A model generated the notes under the pieces. It saw nothing but the letters and a program-made list of their open reading frames with translations, was not told where the DNA came from and made no database searches. A stretch of DNA of 8,259 nt from an uncultured Verrucomicrobiota bacterium (lineage in GTDB: Bacteria > Verrucomicrobiota > Verrucomicrobiia > Chthoniobacterales > SZAS-18): positions 1 through 8,259 of the forward strand of contig CALMVM010000369.1 in the NCBI GenBank assembly GCA_937873255.1, read 5' to 3'. Numbering within the stretch: position 1 is the stretch's first letter; every line of letters begins with the position of its first letter. Position numbers and translations under genes: made by a program. Below, in pieces: positions 1 through 5,371 of the stretch.

Positions 1-620
1 GGCGGGGGACTCGACGAAAGCCGCGCACGTTCCAGACGGCGCGCGGTGCGCAGCATCTTGGCGGCCGCCTTGCGGAAGGACTCTTGGGCATCCAGGCTGT
101 CGTAGGACTGCCGCAGGCGGCGCAGGTTGTCCAGATCTTCGCGGCTGGGCAGGCGGCGCTGGGCATCTTCCGCACGCTGCAGGATTTGCTGGGCGCTGTT
201 TTCCGCCCGCCGCAGCATCTGCTCGACGCAGTTCAGGAATTCGTTTTGCACGCCGTGCGCCTGCTCCAAACAATGGTAGGTGGCGGCCACGTAATCGCGC
301 ACCTGTCTGACTTCCTCTTCCTTTCTGTCGCTGATCCGGCGCAGGAAATCGGCCCGCAACTCCTTTTCCTGATTACAGGTGGCCGTCAGGTTGGCCGCCA
401 GCGTGGTCAGCGCCAGGCGCTCCCTGCCCATCTGGGTGATCAGGCCGGCGAAGGCGGTGAAGTTGAGGTGGATCAGCAGGGCGAGCCGCACCGGGAACGT
501 GTCGCTCTCGGTCGACGCGTAACCCCAATCCTCCAAAACGCGCAACGCAGCAATGCGCAGGTGGGGAGGCATCCCCTCGAGCAGCAAGTCCAGGATTTTC
601 TGGTTGGTTGGTATGTGCAT
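1..620 (-). CDS. Coiled-coil protein, third gene of traKLM-like operon (partial, runs off left edge)
   Basis: An open frame starts at the ATG at 620-618 and runs 206 codons to the window edge without a stop, so the C-terminus is missing. It begins one base after the TAA of the NTPase gene upstream, a strongly operon-like junction with no Shine-Dalgarno. The first ~65 residues are hydrophobic/helical. From about residue 85 the protein is charged and Arg/Glu/Gln-rich with heptad-like spacing (for example KEEEVRQVRDYV and QQILQRAEDAQRRL), which suggests a long coiled coil. No signal peptide or clear transmembrane segment is seen. In IncP plasmids a small coiled-coil gene, traM, follows traL, so a TraM-like role in conjugation is inferred from position only. 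I do not recognise a family from the sequence itself. Confidence 0.75.
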   Translation of the reverse strand, partial: MHIPTNQKILDLLLEGMPPHLRIAALRVLEDWGYASTESDTFPVRLALLIHLNFTAFAGLITQMGRERLALTTLAANLTATCNQEKELRADFLRRISDRKEEEVRQVRDYVAATYHCLEQAHGVQNEFLNCVEQMLRRAENSAQQILQRAEDAQRRLPSREDLDNLRRLRQSYDSLDAQESFRKAAAKMLRTARRLERARLSSSPP

Positions 621-621
621 A

Positions 622-1527
622 TTATTGGAGAAAGCCTGAGGCGAATTCCGCGTGCGTGGCGGTTTTTTTGGCGGGAATCAAAACGCTCGGCAGCCGCGTC
701 GCCGTTTCGTCCTTGAACTTCAGGCCGCGCGGCAAAAACACGTCCGCGTGCTGGCGGAACTGGAGTTCCATGCGTCCCATGGCGTCCTCCAACTCACAAC
801 GGCACAATACCCCGTCGCCGGTCTGCCAATCCTCATAAAGCACGGCGTCGCGGAAGCCCACGGCGCTACCCTGGGTCGCCGCCAAGTGGGCCAGGCGGTT
901 AAAGGTCGGCTTGCTGACGGCAGGCACGTTGATGGTGACGGCGCCCAGCCGGTCGAGCTGGCGCATGACCGGGGTGCGAGGGAAGGACCCGTTGGCGGCG
1001 ATGAGCGGGTGGTTGACGAGTACCCAGCGCGTCACACCTTGGGCGCTGAGCTGATCGATGGCCCCGCTCAAATTGATCAGATAGTCGAGGTCATCCAAGG
1101 CAATGCAGACCGCGACGATTCCGACACCCTCGAGGGCAGCCTGCCGCAAAAAATCCGTGCGCTCGGCGGCTGCCAAAAAATTGCGGTCCGCCTGCGCGCG
1201 CTGGTCGATGAGATACACGGGGGCAGTCGAGCGACGCGCCGCGGTAAAGACAGGCAAATACTCATCCACGGCCGTGCTCGCTTCGGCGTAGAAGTTCTGC
1301 ACCTGCAGAGGATGCCGCTGTTGAAATGCCTCGTGCCGGTCATCCAGGTTCGCACCCTGCCAGTCGATGCCGCTGCGTTCGAGCGTGGTGGCGAGATACT
1401 CATAAAAAGTCGTTTTTCCAACGCGCCCCTTCGAGAGCGGATTGATGACGACGAGGCGGGTGGGTTCCGGAGGCAAACTGTTAAAATCTAAAGGTTCGTG
1501 TTCAAGTGGACGTTTTTTGGTGGTCAT
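622..1527 (-). CDS. ParA/TraL-like P-loop NTPase of the transfer operon
   Basis: The protein has 301 residues. After a ~24-residue polar leader comes a beta strand (LVVINP) and a deviant Walker A loop at residues 32-40, SKGRVGKTT. This matches the KGGxGKT/S signature of ParA/MinD/TraL NTPases except for Arg in place of the second Gly. Later strands VYLIDQ, GIVAVCIALDD and RWVLVNHP fit the alternating strand-helix fold, with VLVNHP resembling the conserved Asn strand of TraL-type proteins. Walker A-prime is degenerate (LIDQR where DxxPG is usual). Known relatives include TraL of IncP plasmids, a conjugation accessory protein, and ParA partition ATPases. Its place between a basic protein and a coiled-coil protein, divergent from a relaxase, favours TraL over ParA, and no parB-like gene is visible. 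The ATG at 1527 has no Shine-Dalgarno; 45 bp separate it from the upstream gene. Confidence 0.8.
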   Translation of the reverse strand: MTTKKRPLEHEPLDFNSLPPEPTRLVVINPLSKGRVGKTTFYEYLATTLERSGIDWQGANLDDRHEAFQQRHPLQVQNFYAEASTAVDEYLPVFTAARRSTAPVYLIDQRAQADRNFLAAAERTDFLRQAALEGVGIVAVCIALDDLDYLINLSGAIDQLSAQGVTRWVLVNHPLIAANGSFPRTPVMRQLDRLGAVTINVPAVSKPTFNRLAHLAATQGSAVGFRDAVLYEDWQTGDGVLCRCELEDAMGRMELQFRQHADVFLPRGLKFKDETATRLPSVLIPAKKTATHAEFASGFLQ

Positions 1528-1572
1528 GTGGGTTTGGGTTGGTGTTTGGATGAAAGAAAAAAGGGGAACGGT

Positions 1573-2271
1573 TTAGCTGGCGACGAAGGCTCTGGCTTGG
1601 TGCACGGACAGGCCGTAGTCCCTCACGAGCTCTGCCTCCGAGATGGGTTGTTTCGTGCGCCAGTTTATTGCCCCGCCCTCCCAGTACCCCACATGGGCTG
1701 GTAGGAGGGCTTGAGCCTGCTCGGCGAGATCCTTCATTTGCTGGAGCGCCGAGGGCCGGCCCGGCGGGGTGGCACCCGCCAGCGCACGCGGGCTGATCAC
1801 GGCGGGCGGTGTTTGTCCGACAAGGGGCGGACGCGGGGCACCGGGTGAACGCGCAACGACTGGCAACGCTGGCTCACGCCGCGGCTTGACGGGTCCGCGC
1901 GGCCGCACGGCCGCCAACGGGCCGACGCAGGAAAACCGCGGCAACGCCTTGCGTGGAGCCCCCCGCCGCTCGGGCGGCTGGAGCGGCAGCCCTAGCCGAC
2001 GGCGGATCGCGCGAAGCAGGCGCAGGTCGACCTGGCGGGCGCTCGCCTGATCGGCGCGCAGTACCGTGACGACGCGCCCCAGGAAATTTTCGAGCGTGCT
2101 CGGGTGCGTGGCCACCGCAAGGCTTGCGAGATGTCGTCGCACGGATTCCAGCGATTTTTTATCGCAGTAACGCATTCTCAGAATGGCGTTTACATGCGGC
2201 AAAAGGCGCGGAGAAAAGCGGGGTTGCGACCCCGGAGATCGGCAGGGGTTTCGTCGCGGCTTCGATGGCAT
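1573..2271 (-). CDS. Basic Pro/Arg-rich protein, putative oriT-binding accessory (traK position)
   Basis: This frame gives up to 232 residues and is strongly basic. A helical part (about residues 24-95, including SLESVRRHLASLA and NFLGRVVTVLRADQ) is followed by a long Pro/Arg/Ala-rich linker (~95-170), probably disordered. A compact C-terminal segment follows (LQQMKDLAEQAQALLPAHVGYW to the end) whose last ~25 residues (ISEAELVRDYGLSVHQARAFVA) read like a helix-turn-helix. The start is uncertain. The longest frame begins with ATG at 2271, but residues 1-32 are Pro/Arg-rich and unconvincing. ATG at 2175 (residue 33) is an alternative and lies inside the palindrome at 2163-2198. Neither has a Shine-Dalgarno. 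It is the first gene of the leftward transfer operon, next to the likely oriT and divergent from the relaxase, the position of traK (oriT-binding) in IncP plasmids. That role is inferred from position and charge, not from recognised homology. Confidence 0.6.
   Translation of the reverse strand: MPSKPRRNPCRSPGSQPRFSPRLLPHVNAILRMRYCDKKSLESVRRHLASLAVATHPSTLENFLGRVVTVLRADQASARQVDLRLLRAIRRRLGLPLQPPERRGAPRKALPRFSCVGPLAAVRPRGPVKPRREPALPVVARSPGAPRPPLVGQTPPAVISPRALAGATPPGRPSALQQMKDLAEQAQALLPAHVGYWEGGAINWRTKQPISEAELVRDYGLSVHQARAFVAS
2163..2198. repeat. 16-bp-arm interrupted palindrome near traK-like start
   Basis: The left arm CGCAGTAACGCATTCT (2163-2178) is followed by one base (C2179), then the right arm AGAATGGCGTTTACATGCG (2180-2198). 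The right arm is the exact reverse complement of the left arm once three single extra bases (G2186, T2191, A2194) are skipped, so all 16 left-arm bases pair. The inner 13 bp, CATTCT-C-AGAATG, are a perfect palindrome. It overlaps the 5' part of the traK-like frame, including the alternative start at 2175. It could be an operator for that gene, an accessory-protein site, or part of oriT. Confidence 0.6.
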
Positions 2272-2463
2272 GGCAGCCTGGTTTTCAAGCAGCCGCCAGG
2301 CCGGTCAGGAGAGACTTCCGGCCTTCCTCGTGGCTCCGCCGCACGCCCGGACGGCGGGGTTACGTAAGGTACGCGGGCTCCATATCGCCTCCCCTCCCTT
2401 GCCTGAATTTTTCGGAATGAAAATTGCGGCAACAGAGGGCGTCCGCTTTTTGATTCCGCAATT
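2272..2463. promoter_or_regulatory. Divergent transfer promoter region, candidate oriT
   Basis: This 192-bp gap separates the leftward traK-like operon from the rightward relaxase gene. It is rich in dyads: AGGCCGG (2298-2304) with CCGGCCT (2318-2324) over a 13-nt spacer; a perfect palindrome TTACGTAA (2360-2367); and AATTGCGG/CCGCAATT (2422-2429 and 2456-2463). Composition falls from GC-rich to AT-richer toward the relaxase start. Relaxase genes usually lie close to the oriT they nick, so this gap plus the adjacent palindrome at 2163-2198 is the best candidate. I cannot identify a nic site or clear -35/-10 boxes. Confidence 0.4.
2422..2463. repeat. 8-bp inverted repeat ending at the relaxase start codon
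   Basis: The perfect arms AATTGCGG (2422-2429) and CCGCAATT (2456-2463) are separated by 26 bp. The right arm ends at the base before the ATG of the relaxase gene, where a Shine-Dalgarno would normally lie. It may be an operator for autoregulation or a relaxase/accessory site. In mRNA it could form a hairpin that hides the start codon. Confidence 0.5.
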
Positions 2464-3855
2464 ATGATAAAACTTTCTCGTTGCAAAGACGCTGACCAGG
2501 CCGGCGAGTATTTCCGTCTTCAACTCCAGGGAGATGACACCCCCACCGGCACGTTCTCTCCAGCACCGTCCTCCCTCGATGCACGGTGGGTCGGTTCGGC
2601 CCTTGCCTTGCTCTCACTTAGTCCCCTGACAACCCCGAGTTGCGACCACCTTGTCCGGCTCGCTCGCGGACTGCATCCGTGGGATGGCAGCCGTCTTGCC
2701 CCGACGATCAACCGCACGCGTTGCTTTTACGAGCTGATCTGCAGCGCGCCGAAAACCATTTCCATGGCGGCGCTCCTTTTGCCTGACCATCCGACCGCCC
2801 GCAAAGTGGCGAAGGCGCACCTGCTAGCCGCCCGCTGCCTGGCTCAGGACGTGGGCCGCTGGATGATCCGGGGGCAGTTCCTGTCCTCGCCATTGGCGGC
2901 GGGCTGGCTGGGCATGCTTTGCGGACACACGCACAGCCGCATGGGCGACCCTCATTTGCATCATCACCTCGTCGTGCCCAATATGATGTTCAGCCAGAAA
3001 AAGGAATGGCGCGCGCTACAGGTCGACCTCACCGACACGAATCGGCTGCGGCTCGGACTATTGTATGGGCACACGCTCGCGCGCGAACTCCGCCGTGAGG
3101 GCTTGGGCGCGGAGTTAGAGATGCAAGCCGGCGGACTGCCGGAACTGCGCTCCCTGCTGCCTTGGGCGCGGACGTTTTGCCAAGCGCGCGAGCACATCTT
3201 GCAGGCGGCCGAGGACGCCGAGGCCAAGCGGGCAGCCAACCCCGACGAGGCCGGAGCCGACGATGGGGCCGAGGCCAGCGAAATCCTGCCCCCCTACCCC
3301 GCGCACCCTCGTCGCGCCGCCCTGCGGCGGCGTCAGCATCTCGCCGACATTAACCGCCCGGAAAAGCCTCCGCACGCCGACGACCCAACGGCTTTGGGCA
3401 GCGAGGCGCGCCGCTGGCGTGGCCAGTTACCCAAGGAAGGCTTGCGCGCACTCCAGCAGATGCTCGACCGAGCGGTGGACGCGCCGGGCAAAGAGTTTGA
3501 GGGCGCTGTGCCGCCCCTGGACAAGGCTTTCTTTCGCGGCCTTTGCCGTCGGCTGCCCGAGGGTCGCCTCCCGACCGGCCCGGTTCTCATGCAAGCCGCG
3601 GTCTGCGCCTCCGCCGGGCGGCACACTTGGGAAGCCTTGCGCGCGGCGAGCCGCGAGTACTTCGAGGAGAGCAAAAAGACCCGGCAGAAAGTTTTGTCCG
3701 AATTCAGAGACCGGGCTGAGCGGCGCACGCAGGCCAAGCTGGCCGGTGCCACGCCGCAGGTCCCGACGACCGCAACCCCGCCGCCACCCCCTCCCCCGTC
3801 GCCATTATCGTCGCCATCGCCATCCCCACGCCGGGCATCAGGCCGGCGTCGGTGA
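2464..3855 (+). CDS. MobF (TrwC/TraI-type) conjugative relaxase without helicase domain
   Basis: The protein has 463 residues. MobF relaxases nick oriT through a catalytic tyrosine and carry the T-strand into the recipient. Here Tyr16 (QAGEYFRLQ) fits the N-terminal catalytic position. YELICSAPKTISMAALL (residues 89-105) matches the family motif around SxPKSVS. GHTHSRMGDPHLHHHLVVPN (154-173) carries the metal-binding triad His155, His166 and His168 with the 11+2 spacing of TrwC. MobF enzymes normally have several N-terminal tyrosines and a RecD-like helicase half giving ~950-1,750 residues. Here only one tyrosine is seen in the first 80 residues. After the relaxase part come a charged Ala/Glu linker, helices, and a Pro/Ser tail ending in Arg residues. 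Helicase motifs are absent, so unwinding must come from another protein if the enzyme works. The ATG at 2464 has no Shine-Dalgarno. GTG/TTG alternatives are less likely because Tyr16 must be retained. Confidence 0.92.
   Translation: MIKLSRCKDADQAGEYFRLQLQGDDTPTGTFSPAPSSLDARWVGSALALLSLSPLTTPSCDHLVRLARGLHPWDGSRLAPTINRTRCFYELICSAPKTISMAALLLPDHPTARKVAKAHLLAARCLAQDVGRWMIRGQFLSSPLAAGWLGMLCGHTHSRMGDPHLHHHLVVPNMMFSQKKEWRALQVDLTDTNRLRLGLLYGHTLARELRREGLGAELEMQAGGLPELRSLLPWARTFCQAREHILQAAEDAEAKRAANPDEAGADDGAEASEILPPYPAHPRRAALRRRQHLADINRPEKPPHADDPTALGSEARRWRGQLPKEGLRALQQMLDRAVDAPGKEFEGAVPPLDKAFFRGLCRRLPEGRLPTGPVLMQAAVCASAGRHTWEALRAASREYFEESKKTRQKVLSEFRDRAERRTQAKLAGATPQVPTTATPPPPPPPSPLSSPSPSPRRASGRRR
3778..3828 (+). 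repeat. Pro/Ser-coding low-complexity tract at relaxase 3' end
   Basis: C-rich DNA encodes residues 439-455 of the relaxase: seven consecutive Pro, then Ser/Pro alternations, followed by an Arg-rich end. The near-repeats of CGCCATCGCCAT type make the tract prone to slippage. It probably forms a flexible tail with no catalytic role. Confidence 0.7.
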
Positions 3856-3953
3856 AGGCACACGCTTTCTGGCGCATCCCCTGCTTTTGATTAGTACCTC
3901 GGGCCCGGCCACTGCCAGTTGCCCGTGCCACCTGATCCACCGTCCTTTTTTTG

Positions 3954-4394
3954 ATGCCTACGCCTAACCAGTCACCGCCCGGCAAGGGGGAAGCCTATCC
4001 TTCCCTGCCCGGTGCAGACGCTGTCCCGCACCCGCAAGGGGGCCCGGTGGAGCGGGTTTCGTTTGTGTTTCCGGGTGCTCGCGTCTTTTGCCACGAGTGG
4101 GATCAGCTCGTGGGTGCCAATTACAGCAGGGAGGCAGAACAACCCACCACCATCGAGTTCATCTTCCCCGCGTTTTTCGCCAAGGCCGTCTTTGAAGGGA
4201 ACGACCCCTCTTTGCACCAGCGATGTTGGCAGGATTACCTCTGCGGACGTTTGGCCGTCGTCGAGCACCGTCCCGGCCAATGCCGCCTGGACGTCCGCTA
4301 CATGGATCTCACGGTGGATTTCGACCGCGTTTGGCCTGTTCGGGCCGGGGCGAAAAAGAGACCTCCACGCAGGCAAGAAGATCTCTTTCCTTGA
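3954..4394 (+). CDS. Hypothetical protein downstream of the relaxase
   Basis: The product has 146 residues from the ATG at 3954; a TTG at 3951 would add one residue. There is no Shine-Dalgarno, and a T-run precedes the start. The first ~33 residues are Pro/Gly-rich and look unstructured. Residues ~34-128 read as a compact domain with beta-type strands (RVSFVFPGARVFC, TTIEFIFPAFF, CRLDVRYMDLTVDF) and conserved-looking Trp, Tyr and Cys. The end is basic (KKRPPRRQ). There is no signal peptide or membrane segment. I do not recognise the family. It lies 98 bp after the relaxase on the same strand and may be cotranscribed, so a transfer-accessory role is possible but unproven. The choice over the long antisense frame rests on residue composition and codon pattern. 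Confidence 0.65.
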   Translation: MPTPNQSPPGKGEAYPSLPGADAVPHPQGGPVERVSFVFPGARVFCHEWDQLVGANYSREAEQPTTIEFIFPAFFAKAVFEGNDPSLHQRCWQDYLCGRLAVVEHRPGQCRLDVRYMDLTVDFDRVWPVRAGAKKRPPRRQEDLFP

Positions 4395-4443
4395 CGGGTA
4401 GCGGGCACGCACACCGACGCCTTGCTTTGCCCCGCATACCCAG

Positions 4444-4467
4444 CCGTCCGAACAACTTTTCGGATGG
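4444..4467. terminator. Hairpin between convergent genes (possible bidirectional terminator)
   Basis: CCGTCCGAA (4444-4452) pairs with TTCGGATGG (4459-4467) over a 6-nt loop, giving nine pairs with one G-U. It sits midway in the 101-bp gap between a rightward gene ending at 4394 and a leftward one ending at 4496, where a shared terminator is expected. Neither strand has a following U-tract, so intrinsic termination is uncertain. Confidence 0.35.
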
Positions 4468-4495
4468 TGTCTGCGAGACCAAGAGCGAGGGGTTC

Positions 4496-4768
4496 TCAAC
4501 CGATCCGGGGCGAGGGCGCATCCTCGGGGTTCTGCCAGATGATCCCCTTGGCCGCGTCGGTTTTTTGGCGGGCGATTTCGACCGCCACCGCGTTCCTCTC
4601 GTCGAGGATGAATTCTCGCGCCCGTTCCGGACTCGCGAAGGTCTGGGTGGTTCCATCAATCAGTCTGAAGCAGTCGTCCGTTTCTTGGATGACGCCTACC
4701 CCCTCGATCAGCCAGTAGCGGACCTCTGAAATTGGTTCCAGGACATAGGCTTTGATGGAATCTTCCAT
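4496..4768 (-). CDS. Hypothetical 90-residue protein
   Basis: The ATG at 4768 gives 90 residues beginning MEDSIKAYVLEPISEVRYWL. The composition is that of a real soluble alpha/beta protein: a strand-rich start (YVLEPISEVRYWLIEGVGVIQE), then a charged helix (PERAREFILDERNAVAVEIARQKTDAA). The same frame stays open upstream to 4876, so the true product may be longer or may be a fusion with the overlapping frame (see 4804-4810). There is no Shine-Dalgarno. It follows the XRE gene and the 4708-5031 frame on the same strand and may belong to that operon. Family unknown. The antisense frame 4223-4729 looks less protein-like. Confidence 0.6.
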   Translation of the reverse strand: MEDSIKAYVLEPISEVRYWLIEGVGVIQETDDCFRLIDGTTQTFASPERAREFILDERNAVAVEIARQKTDAAKGIIWQNPEDAPSPRIG

Positions 4769-5031
4769 GGTGAGCGGGTTGACCGAAGGAATCGGTGATG
4801 TTTGGGGAAAAGGAGCAATCGCCTTGCCACCCTGTGCGGCCCGGACACGACGCCAAGAAAGGTCATGTCGAGACACTCGCCGAGAAGGATTTCCTTGGGG
4901 TCACTTCTTCGAAAACGCAAAGACGGCGAGATGGCGATCACCTCGCCATCTTTGAAAATGATTTCGTCTGTTTTCGGCTCGCCTACCCCACAAGGAACAA
5001 AAGAGCAGCCTGCGCGCCCGGACGGCGACAC
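4708..5031 (-). CDS. Hypothetical ORF directly after the XRE gene; possibly frameshifted with the next gene
   Basis: A GTG start nine bases after the TGA of the XRE gene gives 107 residues. Residues ~17-66 look like real protein (TDEIIFKDGEVIAISPSL, then RSDPKEILLGECLDMTFLGVV). The remainder is Arg/Pro-rich and looks like out-of-frame translation. The frame ends inside the next gene, overlapping it by 61 bp in a different phase. Three readings are possible: two overlapping genes, a programmed -1 frameshift at 4804-4810 that would yield one 178-residue protein, or one gene broken by an indel. Function is unknown. The tight spacing to the XRE gene suggests cotranscription under the 5334-5371 operators. 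Confidence 0.4.
   Translation of the reverse strand: MSPSGRAGCSFVPCGVGEPKTDEIIFKDGEVIAISPSLRFRRSDPKEILLGECLDMTFLGVVSGPHRVARRLLLFPKHHRFLRSTRSPWKIPSKPMSWNQFQRSATG
4804..4810 (-). other. Candidate -1 frameshift heptamer T-TTC-CCC
   Basis: On the minus strand codons 74-76 of the 5031 frame read CTT TTC CCC, which contains the X-XXY-YYZ pattern T-TTC-CCC in the correct phase. Slipping back one base moves translation into the frame of the 4496-4768 gene with no stop in between. I have not identified a stimulatory hairpin or pseudoknot downstream. Confidence 0.3.
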
Positions 5032-5040
5032 GCCTGGGCT

Positions 5041-5325
5041 TCAAATGCGTTTGGGCGGTCCCGACTTCGAAGGAGGCGGTGGATCAGTGCGCAGGCGACG
5101 CACGAACCCTTCCAACGACTCGCCGCAAGCCTCGCAGAAAATCTCTAGTTCCACCACGTCCATCCGGCGCGCCCCGAGTTCATGCTTGGCGATTTGACTT
5201 TGGCTCCAGCCGGTGCGTTTTGCCAGTTCGCGTTGCGTAATCCCGGCCCGCTCGCGCGTCGCCACCAACTCCGCCGCGAAGCGGCGGTAAGGCTCGGAAT
5301 CCAACGCGACGAGTCTTTTTCTCAT
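5041..5325 (-). CDS. XRE-family helix-turn-helix repressor
   Basis: The protein has 94 residues with a Cro/CI-type HTH at about residues 16-68. RRFAAELVATRERAGI forms helix 1, TQRELAKRTG helix 2, and WSQSQIAKHELGARRM the recognition helix and following turn, with VVELEIFCEACGESLEGFVRRL completing the five-helix bundle. A short Pro/Lys tail ends the protein, and there is no separate effector domain. The ATG at 5325 has no Shine-Dalgarno. Two 19-bp dyads (5334-5371) fill the gap to the divergent TnpB-like gene. The simplest reading is that this protein binds them and represses both directions. The nearby ImmA/IrrE protease is a plausible inactivator, because proteases of this family are known to cleave XRE repressors (ImmA on ImmR in ICEBs1). 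Confidence 0.9.
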   Translation of the reverse strand: MRKRLVALDSEPYRRFAAELVATRERAGITQRELAKRTGWSQSQIAKHELGARRMDVVELEIFCEACGESLEGFVRRLRTDPPPPSKSGPPKRI

Positions 5326-5333
5326 TTTTTGCT

Positions 5334-5352
5334 TGATTCTTGCAAAGAATCA
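5334..5352. promoter_or_regulatory. Operator dyad O1
   Basis: TGATTCTT-GCA-AAGAATCA is a perfect dyad with 8-bp arms around three central bases. It lies 9 bp from the XRE start codon and abuts a second copy. Its size and symmetry suit an XRE dimer. Confidence 0.7.
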
Positions 5353-5371
5353 TGATTCTTTAGAGGAATCA
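5353..5371. promoter_or_regulatory. Operator dyad O2, overlapping RBS and start of the TnpB-like gene
   Basis: TGATTCT-TTAGA-GGAATCA is a second 19-bp dyad with one mismatched arm pair and the same TGATTCT left half as O1. It abuts O1, and its last base is the A of the ATG at 5371. A bound repressor would cover the ribosome-binding region and probably the transcription start. Confidence 0.65.
5362..5367 (+). promoter_or_regulatory. Ribosome binding site of the TnpB-like gene
   Basis: AGAGGA lies three bases before the ATG at 5371 and supports this start over the internal ATG at 5440. It is the only clear Shine-Dalgarno at any gene start in the window, and it sits inside O2. The spacing is somewhat short. 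Confidence 0.5.

Noticed and set aside
84..716. 210-residue rightward ORF
   Set aside because: It is antisense to the coiled-coil gene and the end of the NTPase gene. Its Gln/Val/Gly-rich composition is typical of a shadow frame.
652..1491. 279-residue rightward ORF
   Set aside because: It is the antisense of the NTPase gene, whose leftward product has a clear Walker A motif.
2272..2463. A nic site matching known MobF plasmids
   Set aside because: I found no convincing match to R388 or F nic sequences, so only a candidate oriT region is reported.
3263..3967. 234-residue rightward ORF overlapping the relaxase 3' half
   Set aside because: Out-of-frame, Arg/Pro/Ser-rich translation of GC-rich DNA; the relaxase frame continues through it.
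4223..4729. 168-residue rightward ORF
   Set aside because: It spans the end of one gene, the hairpin gap and the antisense of the 90-residue leftward gene, with no start signal. The leftward frame is more protein-like.
4730..4742. 13-bp exact repeat AATTGGTTCCAGG, also at 7382-7394
   Set aside because: Both copies encode LEPI near the start of leftward genes, but about one shared 13-mer is expected by chance in a window this size.
5326..5370. Sigma-70 promoter boxes between the divergent genes
   Set aside because: Possible hexamers (such as TTGATT or TTGCAA) have no acceptable partner at 16-18 bp.
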